In this document: piece by piece, positions 20,719 through 31,788 of the stretch
How positions within the stretch are numbered: the first letter of the stretch is position 1
Layout: every line of letters begins with the position of its first letter
Assembly (NCBI GenBank): GCA_003427395.1
Contig: BFEA01000006.1
Coordinates: forward strand, 5,673,143 to 5,723,144
Direction of reading: 5' to 3'
From: Chara braunii
Taxonomy: Eukaryota; Streptophyta; Charophyceae; Charales; Characeae
DNA length: 50,002 bases
Translations under genes and position numbers: made by a program
The notes under the pieces: model-generated
Seen by the model: the letters and a program-made list of their open reading frames with translations, nothing else
Told to the model about the DNA's origin: nothing
Databases searched by the model: none

Positions 20719-22419
20719 ATGGTTAAGATGGCGGGTCGTTCGAAGCCTACTTCTTCAACAGGGACTAATGAAGAAGCCTTGATCGGTGTCATACGGGAGT
20801 TGGTCGAGAGAGTTGATACCATCAAAAGCGGGTCAGACATTGCAAGGGCAAAGAGACCTGATGAGAGAATTCCCTGTTTCAGAGGTCCTCAAGTGAATGA
20901 TTTCCTAGACGAGTATGAGCTGTTTGGTCTCAGTTATGGTTGGACAGAAAAGCAACGACTGAAGCACCTCTTATCTTATTGTGATACTGACTCAAGATTG
21001 GCAGTTCAAAAGTTGATGGAAGGTGCCACAACATGCGAGGAAGTTAAAGAAAGAATTTGAGAAGGATTCGGTTCCAACTACAACTAAAGACTTACTCAAC
21101 ATCAGAAGAGCTAAGTACGACACTTTCAATTTTTTCTTCAGACCTTTATCCGGACAGCAAGAACAATTTCATATTTGAACGAAGCTCAGAGATGCCGTAT
21201 ATTTTTGACAAATTTTACTGATACCGAAAGGCAAACAGTTCTTAATCAAGTTCAGCACTATCCTCTCAGGTGGGATGAAATGCTTGCAATCATAAGAACT
21301 CTACCTACTGTCTCCCATGAGAAATGGTCACTTGATCAGATCAGTACTTTGGCCAAGGATTGGAAGACTGAGAATGAAATGAATAGAGGAAGCAATCTAA
21401 CAGCTGAGAATATTCTTCAAAAAGTGATGGCTAACTTTATGCCTGCAAGGCCTGCAACGCATGCTCTGGATAACAGGGGAAAGAAAAAGGTTGAAAGTGA
21501 GGAAGATGACGACTATGATGATGACGATGAAAATCATGGTAAGAAGGGGGATTCGTTCAGAACCAAAAGGAATGGGAAGAATGGTGATGGAGGACACAGA
21601 GAGAGAAGAAAATATGATGAGCGTCCTAAGAGGAGTTTTATTTGCTACTATTGTGGCGAAAGTGAACATACTACCACCTATTGCAAGTCTCTTGAGGAGG
21701 ATGTAAGGAGTGGGGTGGCAAAAAAAGATGCAATGGGTCATGTCTGTGATAGCTAATGGAATAAGTTGGACCCCAGACATCCGGGAGGTATGAGGCTTCT
21801 TGCTCTTAAACATGATGAAAAGATGAAGATTAAGCAGAAGAGAAAGGCCAATATGAATGTTCATTTCCTCACTGGAGACTTGCCTAATGAACTAGTACAA
21901 AGAGCAGATGACCCTTATACCACGATTGAGTTGTCTCTGCAGTCCTTAACATTGACAGAGTGTGGGCCTACCGAGGCATCTACAAGTGAGTCTCCACTTG
22001 GAGGGAATCCTACTTCTCATAATCTTTCTGAATTAGTAGAGTCCTCTCCCAATGAAATGGCTCGTCTCCTGGCTAATATGATGTCATTCCATGGTGATCT
22101 ACCCCCAGAACTTATCATGGAACCCAGTGTCAGGGTCGGTGAAGTAAGAAACCATCAGACCCGTATGACACCTCAAATGATAGAAGCAAAGAAAAGAAAG
22201 AAGGTTGAGGAGTCACTTATTAACATCCTTGATAACCCTAAACCGGAACGTTCACCGAAAAAAAATGAACAAGGGAGAAAGATAAAATTTATTCTCAATA
22301 GTGATTTGGATGATGGGACTGTGATTTCTGATGTAATTGCTAAGATGCTGGAAGAAACGGAAGTGACACTGTCTTTCAAGGAAACAAAGACACTAGCACC
22401 CAAACCGAAGAAGAGTTGA
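20719..22419 (+). pseudogene. gag: Gag polyprotein region, frameshifted
   Basis: ATG 20719 (MVKMAGRSKP). Capsid-type region at 20860-21057 (RIPCFRGPQVNDFLDEYELF, then W-T-E-K-Q-R-L-K-H-L), typical of Ty3/gypsy retrotransposon Gag. The frame is lost at TGA 21058 and continues in another frame (EFEKDSVPTTTKDLLNIRR) to about 21170, then returns (NEAQRCRIFLTNFTD). CCHC knuckle CYYCGESEHTTTYC at 21643-21684 binds RNA. TAA at 21754 interrupts the frame once more; the rest (21766-22419) is an acidic/basic linker toward protease. The element makes no intact Gag in this assembly. Confidence 0.85.
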
Positions 22420-23177
22420 AGAGGTTAATTGAGAAGAAGAAAATGGAAGTTAATTTTTTGGGGTCAATCTTTCTCAACCAAGTGAAGAGATCTCCACCAG
22501 GTTGCAAGATGAGATTTGCAACCATGGGTTGTGGGCATCTTACAATTCGCATTAATCAAGTGAAGATTCTAGCCCTAGTAGATTCTAGGGCAAAGATGAT
22601 ACTTCTTTCATGAAGAACGATGGAAGCATGTAATTTATCTATAGTCAGACTTGTACAAAATGTACTGAGTAATATTGCAGGCGAGCTGTTCGTGGCAGGA
22701 TTCATTGATAATTTGCCTATCAAGGTAGGGACAATGACTGTGGAGTTATTGGGTTTTGTAGTACCGGATCTGGATCATGACTTCATCTTGGAAACTTCAT
22801 TCTTGCATAAGATGGAAGCGGTCCAATTTTTCAGTCATAAGGGGTCGTCCTGGATCAGTTTACAGGATTCTGAGACTGCTCAAGAGCAGACCTTTACGGT
22901 CGGTACGAAAAATGATTTCAAGCATCAACTATCTGTTAATTCGATCAGGAGAGAGGAATCTGCTGAAAGGGTTAGGAGACTAAAGGAGGAAGGAAAACGA
23001 GAAGCAAAAGAAGAGATTTCAGTGGGGATCAACCAAGTTTTGAAAATGATGAAAGTCCTTGGTAAACTCGAGGATGAGGACGGGCAAATTGAAGCCTTCA
23101 AGAAAGTTGTAGAAACTGCTAAGGGAGGAAAGATGAAATTGAGATTTGCATTGACTCACCCTTTTTTAGGAAAATAG
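22416..23177 (+). pseudogene. Retropepsin-like protease region, active site altered
   Basis: One frame with a TGA at 22611. The retropepsin hallmark appears as L-V-D-S-R-A (22581-22592), where the family has D-[ST]-G-A. The second hallmark reads I-L-E-T-S-F-L (about 22785-22805), where I-L-G is usual. Both changes replace a glycine and both are explained by G-to-A substitutions. The C-terminal part is a charged, helical linker that leads to RT in another frame. It is not expected to be active. Confidence 0.7.
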
Positions 23178-23212
23178 TCACTGGGTCAAAAAGAAAATAC
23201 AAGCCCAAGGGG

Positions 23213-24946
23213 GTGAAGAAAAACCCAGTGACAGTCTTAATAGAGAAATATTATGATGAAGCATTGAAAAAGGAAAGACAAATTATAAGAGCATTGAGGA
23301 AATCAACAAAATTGGAGAATAGAGTCACCAAAGAGAGATTCGACACAATGAAGATAGGCTCGGATCAATTTATCCTGCCTAAAGAGAAAAAATATGTCTT
23401 CAAAGTGTGTCAAGAATTCTCTGGTGCTTTCTCCTTTAATGATGAAGAGAGAGGGCGGTTGGGCGTGAACATGATCAAGATGGTTAATATCTGGACAGTT
23501 GATCATGTTCCATGGAATGATAGACCAACCAAGTATGCCCTAAAGGAAGAAGCGGAAGTAGTAAAGTACCTTGACAAGAAGATTGCATCTAATGTTGCTG
23601 AACCTGCTGATGGACCGTATGCTAACCACTGGTTTTGTTTCTGGAAACCAGGGGGCGGACTAAGATGGATACAGAATCTTCAGAAACTCAATTCTGTGAC
23701 GGTACATGATGCAGGGAGTCTTCCTAATGCTGATCTCCTCGCTGAATCCTTTGCTGGTCGATGTATTTATTCTCTAGTTGACCTGTATTCTGGCTATGAT
23801 CAGTTCCCTATTAATCCCACTAGCCGGCCAATGACTGTCATGCACATGCCAAGGGGGCTTGTTCAGATGTGCGTGGTACCTCAGGGCTGGACTAAAGGAG
23901 TGGCAGTGGTTCAAAAGGATATGATCAAAGTCATGCAGGATATTTCCCCTGAAATAACAAGTCTCTACATTAATGATAATCCTGTAAAAGGACCCTTGGT
24001 AAGAGATGAAACTTTGGTCGCAGGGGGAGTCAGGAAGTTTGTCTGGGAACATGCTGAAGGAGTAAAGATGGTCCTAGAAAAACTTTGGAAGTATAATCTG
24101 ACCGCCAGTGGGCCAAAGTCCCTTCTCTTCCAACCAGAAGTGATAATCTTGGGCTTCAGATGCTTCTCCAAGGGTAGGAGCTCAGATCCCAAGAAGATAG
24201 ACAAAATCTTTAACTGGCCTCTGCCTCACAAAACAGTAACAGATGTCAAGAGCTTTTTGAGAGTCTGTGGATTCTGGAGGATTTTTACTCCTCATTTTGC
24301 TGCCCTTGCAGAGCCTCTGAGAAAAATGGTAAGACAAGGGGCTAACTTAGCATGAAATGATAAGAGACAGGCTGCAGCAGAAACGTTGAAAGAAAAACTA
24401 AGAGATGGCGGTGTAGTGCTGGGAGTACCATATTATGATGATGAGGAGACAAAACCTTTCATCATTGAGGCGGATGAAGGACCAGTTGCTCTGGGTGGAG
24501 TACTTATTCAGAAAGATGAAAATGGGAGAGAAAAACCTCTAAGATTTGAAAGCAGAACCCTCAATTCTACTGAAAGAGGCTACACCCAATTCAGGAAAGA
24601 GCTACTGTCAATCATCCATAGCCTCGGGTGCTTCAGGCACTACGTTTTGGGAAGGAGATTCATCATGAGGACTGATGCATCTGTTGTGATAGGTGTCATT
24701 AAAAAGCATCAACAGGTAGATCCAACAGTCAGCAGGTGGATCGCTTTCATCAGGACATATGATTTTAAATTGGAAAAGATTCCCACTGAGAAGAACAGAG
24801 CAAATGGCTTAAGCCGGATTGAGTGGCGAGAAGAAGAAGAAGATGTGAATGAAACAATTGAAGAATCTGCCTATGTTGATAATTTCCTTAATGAAAANGA
24901 TGATGAGGATTATGAGGCAGCATGCTCCTACAAGTGGAGTCTGTGA
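23213..24946 (+). pseudogene. pol: Reverse transcriptase plus RNase H, inactivated
   Basis: RT: PYANHWFCFWKPGGGLRWIQ, then VDLYSGYDQF with the first catalytic Asp at 23780, PQGW, and the catalytic box as Y-I-N-D (23966-23977), where Y-I-D-D is expected; the first Asp of the pair is lost. TGA at 24353 falls where a Trp is likely. RNase H follows in the same frame from 24386: first Asp in EADEGP (24473), Glu in FRKELLSI, Asp in RTDAS, and a last motif R-A-N-G-L-S-R (24800-24814), where an Asp is usual. An N lies at 24898. Domain order and motifs fit Ty3/gypsy. Copies synthesising DNA would need functional relatives elsewhere. Confidence 0.88.
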
Positions 24947-25073
24947 CCTGAAGAGAGAGATAGTTGGGGTAAAATCCCAAGTGCATACATTTATGAATCG
25001 ATTTTTGGGAAAGAGGAAGAAGATGAACCGAACGATTGGTATGCCAGAGTTAATGCAGCAGCAGTGACTGCTC

Positions 25074-26457
25074 ATGAGATTGGGGAAAAGTTCAGGTTCA
25101 AAGGAAGAAGAAGAGAGTGAAAAGAAGGAAGAAGAGATATTTTTCTTCTTTGAAGAATATGATGAAGATCATCAAGAGATTGGTAGAAAGATAGAAAGGG
25201 AGCAGCTAAAAGAATATTATTGTAAAGATTCAAGGAAAAAATTTCAGGCTAAAAAGAGGACATCTCTTTGTGGATGGTAAGGGAGGCCTACCTCCACTAA
25301 GAGTGGTCTGTGGTAAAGAGAGGCAGTTAGACATAATTGCTGCTCTACATGAAGGGGTTGTCGGTGGCCACAGGGCTGCTGAGGCTACCTACTCCAAGAC
25401 TGGTAAACTCTACTCTTGGTTTGACATGAGAGATATGATTTTCAGATACTGTAAATCATGTGTCTTATGTTAGAAGAGGTGTACCACAAGGATGATTGAG
25501 CCCCTATTTCCTACAATCCTGGTAGAGTCAGGTAGTAGAGTTTATCTGGATCTCATCACTATGCCTTCAGGCAAGGGTGGGATGAGATACATACTAAACA
25601 TGAGAGATAATTTATCTGGATACGTTGAGGCAAAAACTCTGAAAAGAAAGACAGTCGAGCAAGTGGCTGATTGGATAGAGGAAGTTTATCTCAGGTATCC
25701 TTTTATCAGAAAATTTGTCTCAGACAGAGGATCAGAATTCAGAAATGAGGTTGTCAGAAGAATTACACTCAGATTGGGTGTCAGAATTCGATATGTGACT
25801 ACTTACCATCCTCAAGCGAATGCACCTGTTGAAAGAGGCCACAAAACTCTGAAAGATTCATTGGTCAAGTGGTGTGAAGGGAAACTCAGTAACTGACCAA
25901 AGGTGTTAAGAGTTGTTGTATATGCTGATAATATCACAGTCAAGAGGACTACTGGTTATGCACATTTTACTCTGTGGTACGGCCGATATGCTACATTGTC
26001 TATTGAAAGTATTGTCAAGACATGGTCAAGTCAAGAAAATGACAGGCATTATTCTATTTCAGAACTCCTTCAGATCAGAATGAGAGAGATATCTGAAGTC
26101 GATCAGGCAGTGATGGATGCAGCAGAGAGAATGGCATCCAGCAGGCTATCAGATCAAGAAAGATGGAACAAGAAAAGATATATAAGAAAAGAGAATTTGA
26201 AGATTGGAGATGTTGTTCTTCTGTTTGACAGTCCCTTTGAGACACAATGGACTAAAAGATTGGAGCCTGGATGACTTGGTCCTTACAAAATCACAGGAGA
26301 GGCAGAGGGCAAGGTTTATGAGATCTCATAAATGGATGGATTCAGGGTTCATGACATGGTATCAAGATCAAGACTTCGTAAGTTCATCTTTAGAGACCCT
26401 GACTTCATCCCAACAGTGACTCCAAAGAGAGGAAAGAGAAGTCAACCATCCAAGTAA
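25074..26457 (+). pseudogene. int: Integrase, interrupted by stops but with intact catalytic triad
   Basis: From 25270 one frame runs to TAA 26455, broken by TAG 25471, TGA 25894, TGA 26272 and a TAA near 26329. The zinc-binding module has His at 25348 and 25369 and Cys at 25459 and 25468 (HHCC). Core: Asp 25549, Asp 25723, Glu 25831, a D-x57-D-x35-E spacing, the DD35E of retroviral-type integrases. The C-terminal part carries L-G-P-Y-K-I (about 26275), the GPY/F module. No chromodomain is seen after it. The upstream part (25074-25269) is an acidic linker in another frame. Confidence 0.88.
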
Positions 26458-27596
26458 GAGAACGGTCATAAAGGACTGAGAAAGAGTACAGAAAGACACT
26501 GAGACAGTGAGGTTCAATTATCAGCAGATAATGATCATTCTTGCATAGTCAATTCAATATTTCAGTTTCAGTGTTTCAGTTTCAGCATCCTCGTTACAAT
26601 ATTCCAGTTTTCAGCAAGTCATTTCATTATCTATTTCAGCAAGCAACTAAATTAATGAGACTATATCTTGGATGCGGTGCTGCAGTCGTTCCATGAGTGT
26701 CAAGTCCTGAGAGTGGAAAGTAACTATGAGTACAGTTCTTGGAGCATTGACATAGTATCAAGATCTGAGAAACTCACGGTTGTGGCACATCAAATGATAT
26801 AAGCGGTATTATTCTTATCACAAAGAAAAAGCATGATGGGCGTAAAGAAGTTCAGTTCTGTCTGATTGAAAGTTATCAGCAGAAGGACTTCGTGTCTCTA
26901 ACTAAGTTGTTCATCCAAGAGATTCAGACAAAAGCAGGCATAAAAAAGTTCAGCTTTATTTGACTGAGAGTGGTCAGTAGAGGAACTTCGTGCTTCTTGG
27001 CTAAGGGTCTGTCTTCACTCGGATGAGGAAAGCGACCTCTCTGAGATTATTGTTTCAGTATTTCCTTGAGACTGACGGGACGTCTCTCGGAAAAGAAATC
27101 CCAGTTGAGAGAAGAGACCTCTCTTGGGCTAACACTAAGTTTTTTTTGCTTGAGGCTGGAAGGAGGTCTCTTGCGAATCCTTAGTGTTGGCTAGCATGTT
27201 ATTGTTCAGTGCCTCTCGAGACTGAAGGGAGGTCTCTTGAGAATGTTTGTCCTGTTATGGGGCGTGGGTAGTCTGCTTGTATGTTATGTTATGCTTGCCT
27301 GATTGTCTGTGTCTGGGGTTTTCTTCTCTAACCTAAGGGTGCGTTGATTGTCGGGGCCAGCCAGAGCCTTACCGCAGTAGGTTGCAATTTGGTGGAGTCA
27401 GCAGGTCCCCAAAGCGAGTGTCGAATTCCGTAGTCAGTTGAGGCTAAGACTCTTGGAGTCTGGCCCATGAGGCTGAAAGGGGTCTGCTGGAACCCTACCG
27501 TAGTAAGAGGATGCAATCCAGTGAGGTTAGCCAGAGTCTGGAACTGTGGTTAGACCGGGTCCCACGTTCGAAAATCTGGGCGGGGTAGCCAGTGCC
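26458..27596 (+). other. Post-integrase non-coding region with internal direct repeats
   Basis: No gene recognised. Contains CAGTTTCAG-type repeats near 26560-26600. Two related ~100-bp stretches begin near 26845 and 26945 (AAGTTCAG..., CTTCGTG). A CTCTTGAGA/GGTCTCTT-rich stretch runs at 27030-27250. A ~150-bp direct repeat starts near 27370 and 27500 (CTTACCGCAGTAGG / CCTACCGTAGTAAG). Confidence 0.45.
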
Positions 27597-28356
27597 CTTT
27601 CAAGTAAATATTTGTATACCTGCAAAACCAGCGAGTCCCACAAACAACAAACATGCCCCAGCAAGCAGACCCTCTGACAACAAGCAGTTAAACATAAACA
27701 AATTAAAATAAAACCCATAAATAAAATAAAAAATAAAAAATAATAATTAATACACAACAACTCTTCGTACCCAAGATTTATTGATTGCCTTGGTTTCGGC
27801 CCACCACTGGCCAGGAATGTCAGACGTCTCGTCAGTCTAACGTACCTCATTTGACCCGCCTCAGGCCAGGACTAGTCAGACCATCTGTCTTGACAGCCCC
27901 TTTGACCAGATTCGGGACAGTCGGACTGACGGGACGTCTACTGTCATAGGGTGACCAGACCCGCAATAGTCTGGGTGTCCTGGCGAGAGTGTCAAAGGGC
28001 TGTCATACTCAAGTAGTGGGTATGATTGGTCCTGACCTGGAGGTAGATCAAAGGGGTTGTCAAGACAGATGGTCTGACTAGTCCTGGCCTGAGGCGGGCC
28101 AAATGAGGTATGTTAGACTGACGAGACGTCTGACATTCCTGGCCAGTGGTGGGCCGAAACCAAGGCAATCAATAAATCTTGGGTACGAAGAGTTGTTGTG
28201 TATTAATTATTATTTTTTATTTTTTATTTTATTTATGGGTTTTATTTTAATTTGTTTATGTTTAACTGCTTGTTGTCAGAGGGTCTGCTTGCTGGGGCAT
28301 GTTTGTTGTTTGTGGGACTCGCTGGTTTTGCAGGTATACAAATATTTACTTGAAAG
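27597..28356. repeat. Large near-perfect inverted repeat (309-bp arms, 142-bp spacer)
   Basis: Left arm 27597-27905 and right arm 28048-28356 are reverse complements with three mismatches seen by eye. In a transcript two of them would be G:U pairs and one A:C. The identical long ORF on the two strands (27527-27850 minus, 28103-28417 plus) is a by-product of this symmetry. The outer ends read CTTTCAAG...CTTGAAAG; no flanking target duplication was found. It could be a foldback element, or an inverted duplication forming a long RNA hairpin in the element's 3' region. Confidence 0.9.
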
Positions 28357-28380
28357 TTCCCAGGCGAGAGGAAATGAAAA

Positions 28381-28531
28381 GGGTTTGGTATCCCCTCCCT
28401 TTTATCTGAGAAGTTGATAAGATGTCTCACTCAGACCGGAGAAAGAAAACAAGGGTTTGGTATCCCCATCAGGTGCTCGAGAGGCTGAGACATTTCACTC
28501 GGACCAGAGAACAGAAAAGAGGGTTTGGTAT
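28381..28531 (+). repeat. Three PPT-like repeats (~70-bp spacing)
   Basis: GGGTTTGGTAT at 28381-28391, 28453-28463 and 28521-28531, each preceded by an A/G-rich run (for example GAAATGAAAA, AAGAAAACAA, ACAGAAAAGA). The same 11-mer forms the end of the real PPT region at 29642-29652, directly before the 3' LTR. The units also share CACTC.GACC.GAGA between them, so they are tandem duplications. Confidence 0.8.
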
Positions 28532-28875
28532 ACCTTATTCCCAGCATAGCGGACAGAGTGAGTACCCTCGTTACTAGGGTCATCCTTGGCGTAAATGCCT
28601 GATCAAGAGCTGAGGTAACCTCCATGTGAAGAGCCAACAGTTGAACAAGTCAAACATTCAGACAAAATCCTTCTTAAAATTTTATTTTGTGGCCGACAAG
28701 CGGCCTGGTTCACGAGGAACCTGCATCCCTGGCCTTAAAGAAGCCAAACTCTCAGGCCTGGGACACTATGGAATGGACAGTGAACTGAAAAAAAAAAAAT
28801 TAACCGAAATCATATTCAAAAAGCTGAGAAGAAATCATGCTTATATAAGACATAGAAGATGGCCAAGAGCTCAAG

Positions 28876-29286
28876 CTAGAAAAGAAAGAGAAGGAAGAAA
28901 ATGTTAAGGAGAATGCAGTGGTTAGGGTGATGAGGTGGCGAGACAATGCATGGAACAGAGGACGGCGGAGATGGCACTATGGCCTTACTCACGGAAGGGG
29001 TGGAAGAAGACCTAGCGATATAAGGGGGAAAAGAAGCATTAGGTGTGGTGTAGCGCGCATCAAACTTCTTTCGGAGGTATTCCATCCTGTCTGGTGATGG
29101 AGTTTTCTCGTACCACCCTGATGATGGATAACGCGGATAGGGTCTTGGATGCGCGTAGCTTCTTAGTTCTTCTTCCTCCTCCTCTTCTAAACTATAAGCG
29201 CGCCGTGCCCTAACTGGCGGCTCCTCCTTAGCCTTCCCTGTCCTTCCTCCTCTTCCTCTACCCTGTCCGCGGCGTGCCTCACGCAT
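28876..29286 (-). CDS. Antisense ORF of 136 codons upstream of the 3' LTR
   Basis: ATG on the minus strand at 29286. Arg/Gly-rich start (GRGRGGR), an acidic run of about seven Glu residues, a Tyr/Pro/Arg stretch and a hydrophobic C-terminus. No known domain. Antisense extra ORFs between integrase and the 3' LTR are described for some plant Ty3/gypsy lineages, so the position is plausible. The composition is low complexity and it may be chance. Confidence 0.3.
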   Translation of the reverse strand: MREARRGQGRGRGGRTGKAKEEPPVRARRAYSLEEEEEEELRSYAHPRPYPRYPSSGWYEKTPSPDRMEYLRKKFDARYTTPNASFPPYIARSSSTPSVSKAIVPSPPSSVPCIVSPPHHPNHCILLNIFFLLFLF

Positions 29287-29635
29287 GATGCACGTGAGGT
29301 GGCTAAAGGCTATGACTGAGAGGGATGTGTGATTGAAGTTTACAATGATGAGATGGATCCTGAGAGCGAGAGCGAGAGACCACTAACCACGCCGACCTCG
29401 GGAGACTATGGCATGCTATGTGAGAGAGAAGATAAGCGCTAGAAGAAAACTCAAGCGCAGAGAGAAGACGAACGCTAAGGGAAGAATGAACATTAAAGAG
29501 GAAGACGGGAGACTAATAATGCAAGGCCGCAATGCGGATACCACAACAAAACACGAGTGAAAATGAATAAGAAAGTTGTCTGCTGTGCTGGTTTAATACT
29601 CAAAATGTAATGTGTTTCGACCCAGCGGGGATGCT
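29287..29635 (+). other. Non-coding interval before the PPT
   Basis: A/G-rich sequence with GAGAGCGAGAGCGAGAG-type runs near 29365; no gene recognised. Confidence 0.4.
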
Positions 29636-29654
29636 GGGTGGGGGTTTGGTATTA
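29636..29654 (+). promoter_or_regulatory. Polypurine tract adjacent to the 3' LTR
   Basis: GGGTGGGGG followed by TTTGGTATTA ends exactly at the TG of the 3' LTR. It is the expected primer site for plus-strand DNA synthesis. Three upstream sites (28381-28531) carry the same GGGTTTGGTAT. Confidence 0.65.
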
Positions 29655-30533
29655 TGTCGGAGGGCGTGGTGTCCCAGCCCTCCTCTGTATACCAAGTTCC
29701 TATTTGGTACCACTCTTTGTTTCAATGTTGTGGTCCTGTGGTGGTTCCCAGACCACTAAGATCCTTAGTACCAGGGTCATATCGTGATATGGACCGACCC
29801 TGTTGATGCCTGCTTTTGCAAAAGGTGCGCCACAAGGCCTTCCACTGGTCCACGCAGGTTCGGTGCCCTGCTGTACAGCAGAGCATGACCGGCCTGTAGC
29901 CATGGTAGTCTCCGGGTCCACTCTGGGACGCAGGGGTGAAAGGACTAGCTCAGTCTTTTCAACCTCGCACCTGTATTGAGTTATGGGATAGGTGCACGGG
30001 ACAGAAATCGATGCCAAGAGAGAAAAGAGAAAAGGAAAAATAAAATGCCAGACTTAAGCTCACCTTTTGTACAGGAAAAATCCAGTGGCCTCAGGCCACT
30101 GTGATGCTACGATTTCCATTCTATTTTTTTTTGGGGAAGATATTATTAGTATGATTATTATTGTTATTTACCTAATTTTCTTACTTCCGGTTTCTCAATG
30201 GTCGTTCTGTCACTTCGTAGGGGAGGCCGCCGATTCAGGTTTTGGACTGCAACTGTGGTCTCATGGTCAGGGTCTTACCGACCTCTTGTATGTCGCCTGT
30301 ACCAGACCTGTGTGTTCAGGACCGCGCGGACCCCGGTGGCCGGGTTAAGGGGCAGATACGGTAATAACTAAAAAGGAAAAAATAAGAGAAGAAATAAAAG
30401 GAAGGGAAGAGAATGAAAATCGGGTTATAAACGTGTGCGTGAACGTGGGTTGTTGTTCAGGCAAGACTGCTGCACGAAGAGATCCTTCGACTTCAACCTT
30501 TTTTTTTTTTCCGTCTCCTTTTTTTTTCCTACA

Positions 30534-30535
<2 letters not shown>

Positions 30536-30621
<86 letters not shown>
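30536..30621 (+). repeat. (TTA)n microsatellite, about 28 units
   Basis: Pure TTA repeats. The 5' LTR has only a few units plus a poly-T run at the corresponding place (about 10050-10095), so the tract changed length after insertion. Confidence 0.95.
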
Positions 30622-30623
<2 letters not shown>

Positions 30624-31192
30624 TATTTATTACTACTAAGTTTTTCTAAGTTTGGTTTTCTACCTGTTGGCTTGTCCTTTCGCGGGAAGGCAACGGTTCG
30701 AATTTCGAAGTCAACAGTCGGTGGCCTAAGTAGGCCAATCTTGCATATACTGTCTGCAGGTGGGCCCCGATCTGGTGCTATGCTGTAAGACCCCAAAAGG
30801 AGAGCGACCCGCGACCGCATCGGTAGGAAGCATATCGCCCCCCACGGAGGGTCATAAGCCTCCTCCTTGCCATCGAGCACGGGCACCCGATAGAAGTAGG
30901 TTGAAGGCATATCTTGAAGAAAGACGGAGATCCGTCGGTATCCCGTTATGGGACCGCCGCGTCGGATCCTTAAGTCGCTTTTCAGGCCAGAAGAGTTTTA
31001 GTGGCCGGAAACAGAAGTAGATGCGGTGACCGTTGAGTTCTGAACTCGTACACCTCCTAAATTGTCTAGTTTTAATTATTTTATTAATTTTTTTTTTTTT
31101 TAATTATCTTCAAATCAAAAAGAGAAGGGGGTTGAAAAGGACTGTTTGGAGTCTGTCAATTAGAACGCAGAGACCGCTGTCACCTTGAGCCC

Positions 31193-31201
31193 TATAAAAT
31201 A
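31193..31201 (+). promoter_or_regulatory. TATA box in the 3' LTR
   Basis: TATAAAATA, the counterpart of 10649-10657. Confidence 0.6.
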
Positions 31202-31365
31202 GGGGTTGTTACCTATGAGGGGCATGTTATTGCTCTGCGGGTGTGAGCGGCAATACACGTTGTGGCTTCGATTTTTCGATAGTCAGGACTGTCTGTTCAG
31301 TAGACTCGCGTGCTGGTTAGTACAGACTGAGCACTTGGCGTTGGCTACGGAGGGAGAGAGNGGCT

Positions 31366-31788
31366 ATGGAAGATCGGAACGGCTTGCGCGGCTATCGACC
31401 GCGGTATATGAAGTACTCCTGGATGTGGGAGCGGGAAGATGAGAAGGGTACTGTGGTGGAGACTATACTGACTTTTGGTAAACCTGACGGGGAGGTGAGG
31501 CTAAAGATTAACGTGTGCGGTGGTAAAGAACAGGAGATGAGGAGGGATGAAAAGGCGCAGGCCGCGGTTACCGAGGCCCGTAACAGGGCCGAACGAAGGT
31601 GCAGGCGGGATGGAGTAACTGCGAGCATGCGGGTAACGGTCACTTACCACGAAGATGATTCATCAACCGGGACCATGACGAGGGAGGAGCAGCACAATGA
31701 CCGGGACTCAGAGGGTGAGTCAGAGATGAGTGACACAAATGCTGCTCAGGCCTGGCACGACCAGGAGCGGTATGAGGCTGGGCCCTAG
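31366..31788 (+). CDS. LTR-encoded leader ORF, 140 codons (3' LTR copy)
   Basis: Identical in translation to 10822-11244, with the same ATG. An N at 31361 lies just upstream. The interpretation is as for the 5' copy: a charged protein of unknown function, tentatively family B. In a 3' LTR it would be made only if that LTR's own TATA box drives transcription. Confidence 0.4.
   Translation: MEDRNGLRGYRPRYMKYSWMWEREDEKGTVVETILTFGKPDGEVRLKINVCGGKEQEMRRDEKAQAAVTEARNRAERRCRRDGVTASMRVTVTYHEDDSSTGTMTREEQHNDRDSEGESEMSDTNAAQAWHDQERYEAGP

Noticed and set aside
27527-28417. Two nearly identical ~105-residue hydrophobic ORFs on opposite strands
   Set aside because: They are the two arms of one inverted repeat read outward; no domain and AT-rich composition. 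Not called as genes.
30433-30639. Poly-Leu or poly-Ile ORFs
   Set aside because: Translation of the (TTA)n microsatellite.
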